A DNA stretch of 64,000 bases, from the NCBI RefSeq assembly GCF_022788695.1, contig NZ_CP085154.1:2976001-3040000 (forward strand), given 5' to 3'. The stretch comes from Pseudosulfitobacter sp. DSM 107133. GTDB lineage: Bacteria; Pseudomonadota; Alphaproteobacteria; Rhodobacterales; Rhodobacteraceae. This document shows positions 49,125-58,749 of the stretch, piece after piece. The first letter of the stretch is position 1; each line of letters opens with the position of its first letter. A program made the position numbers and the translations under genes. The notes under the pieces are model-generated. The model saw only the letters and a list, made by a program, of their open reading frames with translations. It did not search any database and was not told where the DNA came from.

Positions 49125-49774
49125 TGCAGGTCAATTTCAAACTGGCGGAAGAGCCGGACCCCCAAACCGCCGAAAAGGGCCGCTTGCTGTTCGCGGGCGA
49201 AACCGTGTTCGTCAAAGGTGTGGTGGCCATGTCCGGCCTGCCCGATCCCGACCGCATGGAGGTCTGCTTTGCCGGCCGGTCCAACGTGGGCAAATCCAGC
49301 CTGATCAACGCGCTGACCGGCACCAAGGCGCTGGCGCGCGCCTCGAACACGCCGGGGCGCACGCAAGAGATCAACTTTTTCACCGCCGGGGATGAGCTGT
49401 ATCTGGTCGACCTTCCCGGCTATGGCTATGCCAACGCGCCCTTGCAGGTGGTCGAGAAATGGCAGCGCCTGCTGAAACAGTACCTTGGCGGGCGGCAGAC
49501 CCTGCGCCGTGCCTTTGTGCTGGTGGACGCGCGCCACGGTATCAAGAAGGTCGACGACGAAATCATGTCGCTGCTGGACAGCTCTGCCGTGACCTTTCAG
49601 GTGATCCTGACCAAGGCCGACAAGGTCAAGGAAGCCGAGCGCACAGCGATCATCGAACAGGTGCGCGGCGCCTTGGCCAAACACCCCGCCGCCTATCCCG
49701 AGATTGTCGTGACCAGCAGCGAAAAGGGTTGGGGCATTCCCACCCTGCGCGCTTTGATTTCGACACTGGAATAG
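49124..49774 (+). CDS. yihA: ribosome biogenesis GTPase YihA/EngB
   Basis: This 216-residue TrmE-Era-type GTPase shows G1 'GRSNVGKSSLINAL' (about 51-64), G2/G3 'TPGRTQEINFF' and 'LVDLPGYGYA' (about 78-105), G4 'LTKADK' (about 165) and G5 'TSSEKGWG'. It is needed for assembly of the large ribosomal subunit. The start at 49124 (M-Q-V-N-F) is used, since the longer frame reads through the MOSC gene. Confidence 0.96.
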   Translation: MQVNFKLAEEPDPQTAEKGRLLFAGETVFVKGVVAMSGLPDPDRMEVCFAGRSNVGKSSLINALTGTKALARASNTPGRTQEINFFTAGDELYLVDLPGYGYANAPLQVVEKWQRLLKQYLGGRQTLRRAFVLVDARHGIKKVDDEIMSLLDSSAVTFQVILTKADKVKEAERTAIIEQVRGALAKHPAAYPEIVVTSSEKGWGIPTLRALISTLE

Positions 49775-49822
49775 CTTGCAGGCCCCACAGCCTTTGTCGA
49801 TAACAGGGCACGAGGTAAGCAC

Positions 49823-50683
49823 ATGAGAAAGCAAGATATGAACCGCGACTGGATCGCCACAGCCCGCACACTCAGCCAGGCACTGCCCTATATGCAGCGG
49901 TATTCCGGCGCGCGTGTGGTGATCAAGCTGGGCGGTCACGCGATGGGCAGCGACGAGGCGATGGCGACATTTGCCGCCGATGTGGTCCTGATGCGGCAGG
50001 TGGGCGTGAACCCCGTGATCGTGCACGGTGGCGGGCCGATGATCAACGCCATGCTGGAGAAACTGGACATCAAGTCCGAGTTTGTGAACGGCAAGCGCGT
50101 CACCGACAAGGCAACGATGGACGTGGTCGAAATGGTCCTGTCCGGTCTGGTCAACAAACGCATCGTGCAGGCGATCAATGCCCAGGGCGGTCGTGCTGTG
50201 GGCCTGTCGGGCAAGGATGCGAACCTGATAGAATGTATCCCCACCGATCCCGCGCTGGGTCTGGTCGGCACGCCCAGCAAGATGGACCCGCGCATTCTGG
50301 AAACCCTGTTCGCGCAGGAGATCATTCCGGTCATCGCGCCGCTGGGGTCCGGTGCGAACGGCGAAACCTTTAACATCAATGGCGACACGGCAGCGGGTGC
50401 CATTGCCGGCGCGCTCAAGGCCGACCGGCTGTTGTTGCTGACGGACGTGTCCGGCGTGAAAAACGCCGAAGGCGAGGTCGTGACCGAAATGACCGCCGCG
50501 CAAATCCGCGAGATGACCGCCGACGGCACGATCGCGGGCGGCATGATCCCAAAAACCGAAACGGCGCTGGACGCCATCGCCTCGGGCGTGCGGGCGGTTG
50601 TTATTCTGGACGGGCGGGCACCCAATGCCTGTCTTCTGGAACTGTTCACCGACCACGGCGCGGGCAGCATCATCCGCCGCTGA
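49823..50683 (+). CDS. argB: acetylglutamate kinase
   Basis: This 286-residue enzyme catalyses the second step of arginine synthesis, phosphorylating N-acetylglutamate. It shows '[11 protein letters not shown]' (about 32-42), the substrate-binding '[14 protein letters not shown]' (about 68-81), '[15 protein letters not shown]' (about 188) and '[14 protein letters not shown]' (about 237). The N-terminal helix '[14 protein letters not shown]' is typical of arginine-inhibitable hexameric forms. A second ATG at 49838 is an alternative start. Confidence 0.97.
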   Translation: MRKQDMNRDWIATARTLSQALPYMQRYSGARVVIKLGGHAMGSDEAMATFAADVVLMRQVGVNPVIVHGGGPMINAMLEKLDIKSEFVNGKRVTDKATMDVVEMVLSGLVNKRIVQAINAQGGRAVGLSGKDANLIECIPTDPALGLVGTPSKMDPRILETLFAQEIIPVIAPLGSGANGETFNINGDTAAGAIAGALKADRLLLLTDVSGVKNAEGEVVTEMTAAQIREMTADGTIAGGMIPKTETALDAIASGVRAVVILDGRAPNACLLELFTDHGAGSIIRR

Positions 50684-50748
50684 CACCCTGACGTGCTTGT
50701 GACGCGCCGCCGCTTGGCAGGCGCGCCCTGTGGCGCTACCTAAGAGCC

Positions 50749-51543
50749 ATGGAACATGAAACCACCCTTCGCCTGAGCGTTTTTCTGGGCCTGTTCGCCC
50801 TTCTGGCGCTCGCCGAGGTGCTGATCCCCCGCCGCGCACGCGCACAGGGGCGCACAGGGCGTTGGGTGACCAACTGGGCCATCATCCTTGCCAGCACCGC
50901 CACCCTGCGCCTGCTGGCGCTCGCGCTGCCCTTGCTGGCCGTCGGGGCGGCGGTGGATGCGGCGGCGAACGGCTGGGGGCTGTTCAACCTGCTGCACTGG
51001 CCCGTCTGGCTGGAAATCACGCTGGCGGTGCTGATCCTTGATCTGGCGATCTGGGCGCAACATCTGGTGACACACAAGGTGCCACTGCTGTGGCGGCTGC
51101 ACCGGGTGCACCACGCCGATGTCGATATGGACGTGACCACGGCAATCCGCTTTCACCCGCTGGAAATTGCCCTGTCGATGCTGCTGAAAATCGCGCTGGT
51201 CTATCTGCTGGGCCCCGCCGCGCTGGCCGTGATCCTGTTCGAAGTCATCCTGAACGGCACCGCCATGTTCAACCATTCCAACATCGCCCTGCCCGCGTGG
51301 CTGGACGCGCCCCTGCGCCGCGTGCTGGTCACCCCCGACATGCACCGCGTGCACCATTCGGTGCACCGCGCCGAGCATGACAGCAACTACGGCTTTTCCC
51401 TGTCGGTCTGGGACCGGCTGTTCGGCACCTACATTGCCCAGCCGCAGGGGGGCCATGACGACATGCAGACCGGTCTGGAATGGCAGGACGACCGCCCCGC
51501 CCGTCTTGGCTGGTCACTGGCCCTGCCCTTTGCGCGCAAATGA
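50749..51543 (+). CDS. sterol-desaturase/fatty-acid-hydroxylase family membrane protein
   Basis: This 264-residue protein has about five membrane segments and the di-iron histidine clusters of the superfamily: 'AQHLVTHKV', 'WRLHRVHHADVDMD' (about 115-128), 'MFNHSNI' and 'MHRVHHSVHRAEHDSNYG' (about 200-217). It likely hydroxylates or desaturates a lipid in the inner membrane; the substrate is unknown. It overlaps the next gene by 4 bp. Confidence 0.9.
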   Translation: MEHETTLRLSVFLGLFALLALAEVLIPRRARAQGRTGRWVTNWAIILASTATLRLLALALPLLAVGAAVDAAANGWGLFNLLHWPVWLEITLAVLILDLAIWAQHLVTHKVPLLWRLHRVHHADVDMDVTTAIRFHPLEIALSMLLKIALVYLLGPAALAVILFEVILNGTAMFNHSNIALPAWLDAPLRRVLVTPDMHRVHHSVHRAEHDSNYGFSLSVWDRLFGTYIAQPQGGHDDMQTGLEWQDDRPARLGWSLALPFARK

Positions 51544-52160
51544 CGCTGGCCGCGATCTCTGACACCTGCGCACAGCACGGGCTGATGGTGATGGGCGTCA
51601 GCGGCGGGCGCGTGCTGGTCGGCTGCGACGCAGAGTTTTGGGAGGTGTTCATTGCCAGCCCGGAATACCACGACGGCCTTGCCAACCCGCTGGATCGCTG
51701 GTCGAAACGCATCATCGGCGCCATGGCCGAAACCCTTGGCGCGACCACCGCCTTTCCCTCGGACGGGCCACCCTATGCGCCATTTATTGCTTGGGCGATG
51801 GACACGGGTCGCTTTTTTCAAAGCCCTGTGGGCATGATGGTGCATGATGTAGCCGGTTTGATGATTTCGATACGGGGGGCCCTGATATTTGACAACATTC
51901 CCGATTTTCCAATCGCCCATACAACCAGCCCCTGCCAAAGCTGCACCACCAAACCCTGTATTGCCGCCTGTCCGGTCGGGGCCCTGTCCGCCACACCCCC
52001 CTATGACGTTCCGGCCTGCAAAACCTACCTGCGCACCGAAGCAGGTGCCGATTGCATGACCAAAGGCTGCAAGGTGCGCCGCGCCTGCCCCGTCAGCCGG
52101 AAATTTGACCGACCCGATTCCCAATCCCGTTTCCACATGAAAGCCTTTTGCCCGACATGA
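51540..52160 (+). CDS. ferredoxin-like protein with C-terminal cysteine cluster
   Basis: This 206-residue protein has a C-terminal third with 'SPCQSCTTKPCIAACPVGAL' (about 137-156), a C-x2-C-x4-C-x3-C-P pattern able to hold a 4Fe-4S cluster. Further cysteines in 'ADCMTKGCKVRRACPVS' (about 177-193) could hold a second. The N-terminal 130 residues have no motif I recognise. It is translationally coupled to the desaturase-like gene upstream (ATGA), suggesting electron supply to that enzyme, an inference from position. Its stop overlaps the SixA-like gene start by 4 bp. Confidence 0.75.
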   Translation: MTLAAISDTCAQHGLMVMGVSGGRVLVGCDAEFWEVFIASPEYHDGLANPLDRWSKRIIGAMAETLGATTAFPSDGPPYAPFIAWAMDTGRFFQSPVGMMVHDVAGLMISIRGALIFDNIPDFPIAHTTSPCQSCTTKPCIAACPVGALSATPPYDVPACKTYLRTEAGADCMTKGCKVRRACPVSRKFDRPDSQSRFHMKAFCPT

Positions 52161-52648
52161 CCTGCACCCTGATCCTGATGCGCCATGCCAAATCCGACTG
52201 GAACCACGACGAGCTCAGCGACCACGCCCGCCCCCTGAACGCACGCGGACGCTATGCGGCCACCGCCATGGGCAACTGGCTGAGGGCACAGGGCCATCTG
52301 CCGGACGCTGCGCTGGTATCGTCGGCGGCGCGCACCGTCGAAACCTTTGAACGGCTGGGCTTTGACGTGCCTGCGGCGATAACCCGCGACCTGTATCTGA
52401 AAAGCAGCGATGTGATGTTCGGCCTGCTGCGCAAAGCCACCGCCTCCACGGTTCTGTTGCTGGGCCACAATCCCGGTATCGGTGACATGGCATGGCGGCT
52501 GTGTGCCACCCAGCCCGTGCACCCGCGCTATGCCGACTATCCCACCTGTGCCACGCTGGTGGTGCGGTTCGATGTCGACAGCTGGAAAAGCATCGGCTGG
52601 CACACAGGCCAGCCGATGGATTTTGCCGTTCCCGGCGATGTGATGTAG
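52157..52648 (+). CDS. SixA-like histidine phosphatase
   Basis: This 163-residue phosphoglycerate-mutase-fold phosphatase has 'LILMRHAKSDW' (R-H-A, residues about 5-15), 'RPLNARGR', 'SSAARTVETFERLG' and the second catalytic histidine in 'LLLGHNPGIGDMAW' (about 98-111). SixA removes phosphate from histidine phosphotransfer proteins; relatives act on other phosphohistidines. The ATG at 52157 overlaps the upstream stop. Confidence 0.9.
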   Translation: MTCTLILMRHAKSDWNHDELSDHARPLNARGRYAATAMGNWLRAQGHLPDAALVSSAARTVETFERLGFDVPAAITRDLYLKSSDVMFGLLRKATASTVLLLGHNPGIGDMAWRLCATQPVHPRYADYPTCATLVVRFDVDSWKSIGWHTGQPMDFAVPGDVM

Positions 52649-52669
52649 GCCGCGCCCGCAGGCGTACCC

Positions 52670-53449
52670 TTAGTGCCCGAGGATCTGGCTGAGGAACAGC
52701 TGGGTCCGGGGCGACTGCGGGTTGTTAAAGAACTCTTCGGGCTCGTTCTGTTCCACGATTTGCCCCTGATCCATAAAGATCACGCGGTTCGCCACCTGAC
52801 GGGCAAAGCCCATCTCGTGCGTGACGCACAGCATGGTCATGCCCTCTTCGGCAAGCTCGATCATGGTGTCCAGAACCTCCTTGATCATCTCGGGGTCCAG
52901 CGCCGATGTGGGTTCGTCGAACAGCATGATGCGCGGACGCATGCACAGGCTGCGGGCGATGGCCACACGCTGTTGCTGACCGCCCGAAAGCTGGCCGGGG
53001 TATTTGTCGGCCTGATCGGGGATCTTCACCTTTTCCAGGAAATGCATCGCGATTTCCTCGGCTTCCTTCTTGGGCGTCTTGCGCACCCAGATCGGAGCCA
53101 GCGTGCAGTTTTCCAGAATGGTCAGATGCGGGAACAGGTTGAAGTGCTGAAAGCACATGCCAACCTCGGACCGGATCTTGTCGATGTTCTTGAGGTCCGA
53201 GGACAGCAATGTGCCATCCACTTCGATCGACCCTTTCTGATGCTCTTCCAGCGCGTTGATGCACCGGATCAGCGTCGATTTCCCCGAGCCCGAAGGCCCG
53301 CAGATCACGATGCGTTCGCCGCGATTGACCGTCAGGTCGATGTCGCGCAGCACATGGAACGATCCGTACCATTTGTTCATCTTCTGGATCGAAATCGCCA
53401 CCTCGTCAGAGACGGCCATTTGGGCGGGGGTCTTTACGGCTTCAGTCAT
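52670..53449 (-). CDS. aapP: general L-amino-acid ABC transporter, ATP-binding subunit
   Basis: This 259-residue ATPase energises the AapJQMP importer. Walker A '[17 protein letters not shown]' (about 50-66), Q-loop '[14 protein letters not shown]', signature '[15 protein letters not shown]' (about 157) and Walker B '[15 protein letters not shown]' (about 178) are all present. It is the last gene of the minus-strand aapJQMP operon, 15 bp after aapM. The family takes up a broad set of L-amino acids. Confidence 0.96.
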   Translation of the reverse strand: MTEAVKTPAQMAVSDEVAISIQKMNKWYGSFHVLRDIDLTVNRGERIVICGPSGSGKSTLIRCINALEEHQKGSIEVDGTLLSSDLKNIDKIRSEVGMCFQHFNLFPHLTILENCTLAPIWVRKTPKKEAEEIAMHFLEKVKIPDQADKYPGQLSGGQQQRVAIARSLCMRPRIMLFDEPTSALDPEMIKEVLDTMIELAEEGMTMLCVTHEMGFARQVANRVIFMDQGQIVEQNEPEEFFNNPQSPRTQLFLSQILGH

Positions 53450-53464
53450 GTCTGAACCTTTCTC

Positions 53465-54763
53465 TTAACGGTGGTCTGTCGCAAGACGGCGTTCCAGCCA
53501 CTGCGAATATTGCGAAATGCCGTAGCAAACGACAAAGAACAGCAGCGCGGCAAAGCCCAGCAATTCCCAGTAAACGCCGTTCCAGTCAGTCGAGGCCAGA
53601 ATCGGCCCCCGGATCATGCCGACCAGGTCGAACATGGAAATCACCGAAACCAGCGTGGTGTCCTTGAACAGGCCCACCGCGATGTTGACGATGCCGGGGA
53701 TCGAGATTTTCAGCGCCTGCGGTAGAATGATCAAACGCATGGCCTGCGCATAATCCAGCCCCAGACTGTCGGCCGCCTCGTACTGGCCCTTGGGCAGGGC
53801 CGCCAGACCGCCCCGGATCACCTCGGCGATATAGGCCGAGGAGAACATGGTGATCATGATGACCACACGCAGGAACAGATCAACCGTCGATTCAGGCGGG
53901 AAGAAATAGGCCAGCATCACGCTTGCCACGAACAGCAGGGTGATCAGCGGCACACCGCGAATGAATTCGATGAACACCACGCTGACCCATTTGATAAACG
54001 GCATCGACGATTGCCGCCCCAACGCCAGCGCGATGCCGATGGGCACCGACAGCGACACACAGGTTACACCCAGCATGAAGTTCAGCATATAGCCGCCCAG
54101 ATCGCGGCTTGGCACCGCTTCCAGCATCGACGTGGGTCCGCTGGTCCATTCGACCAGATAGCCGCCGATGAACCATGTCACCGCTGCCGCCGCCACGCCG
54201 CCAAAGAAACCGCCGGCAAAGCTTTGGGTGACCAGACGGGCATAGACCAGATAGCCCACGACAACGCCAACAAAGGCAAAGACAGGCACCAGAACCGGAC
54301 CGCCCCAGATCAGCCAATAGGCCAGAAACGGAAAGACTGCTGTAAAGGCCAACATCTTGCGCGGCAGATCAAAGAACAGCACAGGCGCCACCGCAACAAA
54401 GAACAGTGCAAAGGCCAGTGTCGGACGCCAGTACTGATCCGACGGGTATTTGAAGCCAAAGAACAGCTGCGACCAGCGGTCGACCAGAACAGCAAAACAG
54501 CCGCCTGTCTCACCCGCCAGAATCTCGCGGCATTCAGACAGGCTGCTGGCGTTCCACACCCCGTTCAACAACCACGGCAGCACCCCCGACAGCACCAGAT
54601 AGATCACATAAAGCGATACCAGCGTCAGCAGGCCGTTGGCGGGCGTGGCAAACAGGTTCTCTCGGCCCCATTTATAGATGCCCCGTTCGGCCACGGGCGG
54701 CTCCGCCTGCGGCAAGGTTGTTTCACGCACGAAGCGGATGGATTCTGCATGTGTATCTGACAT
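53465..54763 (-). CDS. aapM: general L-amino-acid ABC transporter permease
   Basis: This 432-residue inner-membrane permease has roughly eight membrane segments. The EAA-type loop reads 'VIRGGLAALPKGQYEAADSLGLDYAQAMRLIILPQALK' in parts (about 315-352), the coupling site for AapP. 'EFIRGVPLITLLFVASVML' is the conserved segment before it. It forms a heterodimer with AapQ and lies 3 bp after it. Confidence 0.95.
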   Translation of the reverse strand: MSDTHAESIRFVRETTLPQAEPPVAERGIYKWGRENLFATPANGLLTLVSLYVIYLVLSGVLPWLLNGVWNASSLSECREILAGETGGCFAVLVDRWSQLFFGFKYPSDQYWRPTLAFALFFVAVAPVLFFDLPRKMLAFTAVFPFLAYWLIWGGPVLVPVFAFVGVVVGYLVYARLVTQSFAGGFFGGVAAAAVTWFIGGYLVEWTSGPTSMLEAVPSRDLGGYMLNFMLGVTCVSLSVPIGIALALGRQSSMPFIKWVSVVFIEFIRGVPLITLLFVASVMLAYFFPPESTVDLFLRVVIMITMFSSAYIAEVIRGGLAALPKGQYEAADSLGLDYAQAMRLIILPQALKISIPGIVNIAVGLFKDTTLVSVISMFDLVGMIRGPILASTDWNGVYWELLGFAALLFFVVCYGISQYSQWLERRLATDHR

Positions 54764-54766
54764 GGC

Positions 54767-56086
54767 TCAGCGCTCCTTCAGCTTCATGTTGTTGTTGTAG
54801 ACGTTCATGAACGCCGAAATCAGCAACGAGATCGTCAGATAGAACAGCATCAACAGCAGCACGCATTCGATCGCGCGGCCTGTCTGGTTCAGGGTGATCC
54901 CGCCCAGCGTCGCCGTGATGTCGGCATAGCCCACCGCGATTGCCAGTGACGAGTTCTTGGTGATGTTCAGATACTGCGAAATCAGCGGCGGGATGATGAC
55001 CCGCAGGGCTTGCGGCAGCACCACAAGGCCCATGACACGGCGCGGACGCAGGCCCAGGGCGGCGGCAGCTTCGGTCTGGCCCTTGGACACGGCCTGAATA
55101 CCCGCACGGACGTTTTCCGCAATAAAGGCACCGGTATAGATCGACAGGGCAAACCACAGCGCAATCAGCGGACCGCCAACTTTCAGGCCACCCTGAAAGT
55201 TAAAGCCCTTGAGCGCAGGGTAATCCCAGGTCAGACCCAGTGCAAACAGCACCACGATGATCGGCACGAACCAGATACCAAGGTTCACCCACAGCGTATT
55301 GGGACGCAGGCCGGTGGCCGCCTGTTTGGCATTGGCCGACGCCGTGACGGCGCGCGTTCCAAACAGCGACCCCAGCAAAACCGCGATAACCAGCAACCAG
55401 TTCAGCGCGCCATTGCCCTCGGCACCGAAACCGCGTGTGAAATAGGGGCCGGGAATATAGACCCCGCGGTTGGTAAAGGCCGCAAGATCGAACAGCATCG
55501 TGCTGTCGGGGTTCTCGCCACGGAATGCGCTGGGTGCAGGCAGCACCGCTGTCATGATGGTGAAAATGATGATGATCCAGATCAGCACCGGAATGTTGCG
55601 GAAAATCTCGACGTAAAACGCCATCAACTTGCGCACCAGCCAGTTTGGCGACAGCCGCAGCACACCGGCCAGAACGCCAAAGATGGTGGCGGTGACACAG
55701 GCCAGAAAGGCCACCAGCAACGTGTTCAGAATGCCGACAACCGCCGCGCGCCAGTTGCTGGACTGGCTGGAATAGTCGATCAGCGTCTGGTTGATGTCAT
55801 AGCCGGCGGTATTTCCCAGGAAGTCATAGGAAATATTCAGACCCGCAGCGCGCAGGTTGGCGGCGACATTCGAATATAGGTACAAAAAGCACAGCCCCAG
55901 AACGATGGCCGCAATCGCCTGCAACGTCAGCGAGCGATAGCGCGAATCGTACAGCAGCATAGATGGCCGGAACGCACCCTTGGGGGGGTCGGTGAGTGTT
56001 GTCATGAAACTGTTCCCTGTGTCCCGTGCCTGTGCATCTTTTGATGCTTCTTCCGGCCGGTTCATTTTGTCGTCTTTGTTCGGCAA
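54767..56086 (-). CDS. aapQ: general L-amino-acid ABC transporter permease
   Basis: This permease of up to 439 residues is paired with AapM. The long periplasmic insertion between helices typical of AapQ is present ('APSAFRGENPDSTMLFDLAAF'-type region, about 180-230). The EAA loop 'VRAGIQAVSKGQTEAAAALG' to 'LVVLPQALRVIIPPL' (about 330-370) contacts AapP. A start at M-T-T-L-T (about 56004) is possible in place of the longer N terminus. A 12-bp stem-loop separates it from aapJ. Confidence 0.94.
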   Translation of the reverse strand: MPNKDDKMNRPEEASKDAQARDTGNSFMTTLTDPPKGAFRPSMLLYDSRYRSLTLQAIAAIVLGLCFLYLYSNVAANLRAAGLNISYDFLGNTAGYDINQTLIDYSSQSSNWRAAVVGILNTLLVAFLACVTATIFGVLAGVLRLSPNWLVRKLMAFYVEIFRNIPVLIWIIIIFTIMTAVLPAPSAFRGENPDSTMLFDLAAFTNRGVYIPGPYFTRGFGAEGNGALNWLLVIAVLLGSLFGTRAVTASANAKQAATGLRPNTLWVNLGIWFVPIIVVLFALGLTWDYPALKGFNFQGGLKVGGPLIALWFALSIYTGAFIAENVRAGIQAVSKGQTEAAAALGLRPRRVMGLVVLPQALRVIIPPLISQYLNITKNSSLAIAVGYADITATLGGITLNQTGRAIECVLLLMLFYLTISLLISAFMNVYNNNMKLKER

Positions 56087-56101
56087 CTATGCCGGTTGCG
56101 C

Positions 56102-56130
56102 AAAGGGCGCGGGGGTGTCCCGCGCCCTTT
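56102..56130 (-). other. stem-loop between aapJ and aapQ
   Basis: A perfect 12-bp stem (AAAGGGCGCGGG, 56102-56113, with CCCGCGCCCTTT, 56119-56130) and a 5-nt loop lie 11 bp after the aapJ stop. No U-run follows on the minus strand, so it is better read as an mRNA-stabilising or partial-termination structure that gives excess binding protein over the membrane subunits. Confidence 0.75.
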
Positions 56131-56141
56131 GGCAGTTCAAA

Positions 56142-57158
56142 TTAACGGAACGGAGGCGCGTACATCAGGCCGCCGTTCGTCCACTGTGCGTTCAGGCCAC
56201 GGGCCAGACCGATGGGTGTTTCTTCGCCGATGTTCTTGGCAAAGATTTCACCATAGTTGCCGCCAACCGCGATGGCCTTGGCAGCCCAGTCCGCGTCAAC
56301 GCCCATCATTTCACCCAGCGTACCTTCGGTGCCCAGAAGACGCTTGATCTCGGGGTTGTTGGTGCTGTTGCCGATTTCGCCGACATTGGCCGAGGTCACG
56401 CCCAGCTCTTCCGCAGCAATCAGGGCGTTCAGCGTCCAGCGCACAACGTCACCCCATTCATCATCGCCGTGACGGACCAACGGGCCCAGCGGCTCTTTCG
56501 AGATGATTTCAGGCAGCAGGATGTGGTCGCCGGGGTTTTCGAATGTGGCGCGTGAAGACGCCAGACCCGATGCGTCGGTTGTGTACACGTCACAGGCACC
56601 AGCCAGATACTGCTGTTGCGCTTCGGCGTTGGTTTCGATCGGCACCGGCTCGTAGCTGATGTTGTTGGTGCGGAAGAAGTCCGCCAGGTTCAGCTCGGTT
56701 GTTGTGCCGGTCTGGATGCAGACAGTCGCGCCGTCCAGATCCTTGGCTGACGAAACGCCCAGCGCCTTGGGCGCCATGAAGCCCTGACCGTCATAATAGT
56801 TGACGCCGACAAAGGTGAACTTCAGATCGACATCGCGCGAGAAGGTCCATGTGGTGTTGCGCGCCAGCATGTCGATTTCGCCCGACGCCAGCGCGGTAAA
56901 GCGTGTTTTGGCGGTCGTTGGAACAAATTCAACAGCGTCGCCGTCACCCAGAACAGCCGCAGCAACCGCGCGGCACAGATCCACGTCGAAACCTTCCCAG
57001 CGGCCGTCAGCGTTGGGCGCACCGAAACCGGCAAGACCGGTCACAACACCGCAGTTCAGCTTGCCGCGTGCCTTGACGTCATCAAGTGTTCCAGCTGCTG
57101 CTGCACCGGCCGCAAAGCCGGCGACTGTCAACGCGCTAAAAATTATCGTTTTTTTCAT
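56142..57158 (-). CDS. aapJ: general L-amino-acid ABC transporter, periplasmic binding protein
   Basis: This 338-residue binding protein has a Sec signal peptide ('MKKTIIFSALTVAGFAAGA', cleavage near A-A-A-A-G). Its solute-binding type 3 domain shows 'LNCGVVTGLAGFGAPNADGRWEGFDVDLCRAV' (in parts) and 'VCIQTGTTTELNLADFF' (about 150). It delivers L-amino acids to AapQM. The start at 57158 gives the signal peptide directly; the longer frame lacks one. Confidence 0.96.
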   Translation of the reverse strand: MKKTIIFSALTVAGFAAGAAAAGTLDDVKARGKLNCGVVTGLAGFGAPNADGRWEGFDVDLCRAVAAAVLGDGDAVEFVPTTAKTRFTALASGEIDMLARNTTWTFSRDVDLKFTFVGVNYYDGQGFMAPKALGVSSAKDLDGATVCIQTGTTTELNLADFFRTNNISYEPVPIETNAEAQQQYLAGACDVYTTDASGLASSRATFENPGDHILLPEIISKEPLGPLVRHGDDEWGDVVRWTLNALIAAEELGVTSANVGEIGNSTNNPEIKRLLGTEGTLGEMMGVDADWAAKAIAVGGNYGEIFAKNIGEETPIGLARGLNAQWTNGGLMYAPPFR

Positions 57159-57355
57159 TTTTACCTCTTCCTGATTTTCCACCCCGTTCGGGTGACGCAA
57201 CCGGCTTTTGCAGCCCGAAGCAATAACGAACAAGGGCAAGACCCTTGCTGATAGGCCCGAGTGTGGTCGGATTCAGCTTGCTACGTCAAGGGGAGGAAAC
57301 GGGAAAACAAAGCATTAGAACCGACAGCGGCCCAAGTTTCTTGTGTGCAGCGGAA

Positions 57356-58069
57356 TTAGCCCGCCCGATGGGCATCCACAAAGGATTTTGCGTGCAAAAA
57401 CGAGGCCTTCTTGATCGCGGCTTCGGCGTCGGCCTCGTCGTCATTGCCCCAGAACTCGGCCTGCCACTCCTCGTCCAGACGTGACAGGTGCCACAATTCC
57501 GAGGCTTCCCTTGCGTCGTGCAAGGCTGCAAAACCGATAATCAGCGACCCCGACAGGCTGACAAGATCATGAAATCCGGTCAGTTCAAAGGCATCCAGCG
57601 CGTGTGTGCGCTGCGCCAAAGCCGCCAACGCCGACGGGTCTTGTGGCACATGCATGACCCCTTGCAGGGTCGCAAGCTTTACATTCAGCGCCACATGCGC
57701 CCAGTCCAGCAGCGGGTCCCAGCGTTCGGCCTGACGGGCCACCAGACCCTCGGGGCTGGCCGCGCGGTAACACAGCAGATCGGCGTCGCCATAGGCTGCC
57801 ACCAGATCGGCCACCTCGGCGTGTTGCACGTGCACCTTGTCGATGGCCGCGTTGGCGCTGCGGGTGAACGGCATGGTGGTGGGGTCGACCGTGCCCTCCT
57901 GGGCGGCCCATTCATCGGCAATCGCCTGCGCCATTCTGCGCGACGGCACCACCAGCGGCGCCTTGGCCGGGGTTTTCACACCACGCCCGTCCAGTGCCAC
58001 GCCAAAGCCGCCCTCGGCTTCGGTCACTTCGGACCTGGTCCAGAACTTCTTTTGCTTCCACTCGCTCAT
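57356..58069 (-). CDS. ATP12-family F1-ATPase assembly chaperone
   Basis: This 237-residue protein matches the ATP12 pattern: 'FGVALDGRGVKTPAKAPLVVPSRRMAQAIADEWAAQ' (in parts, residues about 21-56) and 'DADLLCYRAASPEGLVARQAERWDPLLDW' (about 92-120). ATP12 assists assembly of the F1 alpha subunit in mitochondria and alphaproteobacteria. The ATG at 58069 overlaps the HAD gene stop by 4 bp; it is the last gene of a four-gene operon. Confidence 0.93.
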   Translation of the reverse strand: MSEWKQKKFWTRSEVTEAEGGFGVALDGRGVKTPAKAPLVVPSRRMAQAIADEWAAQEGTVDPTTMPFTRSANAAIDKVHVQHAEVADLVAAYGDADLLCYRAASPEGLVARQAERWDPLLDWAHVALNVKLATLQGVMHVPQDPSALAALAQRTHALDAFELTGFHDLVSLSGSLIIGFAALHDAREASELWHLSRLDEEWQAEFWGNDDEADAEAAIKKASFLHAKSFVDAHRAG

Positions 58070-58749
58070 ACGGGCAGGCTCCATTGTGTCGTGATCGTGC
58101 TGTGCAGGGCGTCAAAGTCCTGCACGATGTGGGTGGCTGCCGTGAGGGCAGCAGGCGCGTGATAGCCCCATGTGACGCCAATGCCCGCCACACCGGCGGC
58201 CTGCGCCATGTCCATGTCAAAGCTGGTGTCGCCCACCATCACCGCATTGGCCGCATCAACGCCCGCCTCGCTCAGGGCGGTGTGGATCATCGACGGATGC
58301 GGTTTCGACGGATGGAAATCGGCGCATTGGCGGGTGACGAACATCCGCTCCAGCCCGTGCGCCTCGATCAGCGCATCAAGGCCGCGTTTGGATTTGCCCG
58401 TGGCGACGCCCAGCAGGATGTCGTCGTGCTGGTGCAGCTTTTCCAAGGTCTCAAGCGCGCCCGCATACAGGGGCGAGGCCGCCGCCGCGCCGTGCGACAG
58501 GCGCATGTCCATGTAGCTGTCCTTGTACCCCTGCACCAACGCGCCATGTTGCGCACCGGACAGCGTGGGGGCCAGACGCGGCACTGCAACATCCAGCGAC
58601 AGCCCCACGATGCCAAGAATCGCCTCGCGCGTGGGCACCGCGGCCCCCAGCGCCTGAAAGGCCGCCGTCATCGAGGCCACGATATGCCCCTGACTGTCGA
58701 CCAGCGTGCCGTCCACGTCGAATATCACCAGCCGCAGCGGTGCCGTCAT
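58066..58749 (-). CDS. HAD-superfamily hydrolase (phosphoglycolate-phosphatase-like)
   Basis: This 227-residue HAD phosphatase has motif I 'VIFDVDGTLVDSQGH' (residues 8-22), motif II near 'LLGVATGKSKRGLDAL' (about 112), lysine in 'FHPSKPHPSM' and motif IV 'AVMVGDTSFDMDMAQAAG' (about 172). It resembles Gph/PpaX-type phosphatases; the substrate is uncertain. It overlaps rluC upstream and ATP12 downstream by 4 bp each. Confidence 0.9.
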   Translation of the reverse strand: MTAPLRLVIFDVDGTLVDSQGHIVASMTAAFQALGAAVPTREAILGIVGLSLDVAVPRLAPTLSGAQHGALVQGYKDSYMDMRLSHGAAAASPLYAGALETLEKLHQHDDILLGVATGKSKRGLDALIEAHGLERMFVTRQCADFHPSKPHPSMIHTALSEAGVDAANAVMVGDTSFDMDMAQAAGVAGIGVTWGYHAPAALTAATHIVQDFDALHSTITTQWSLPV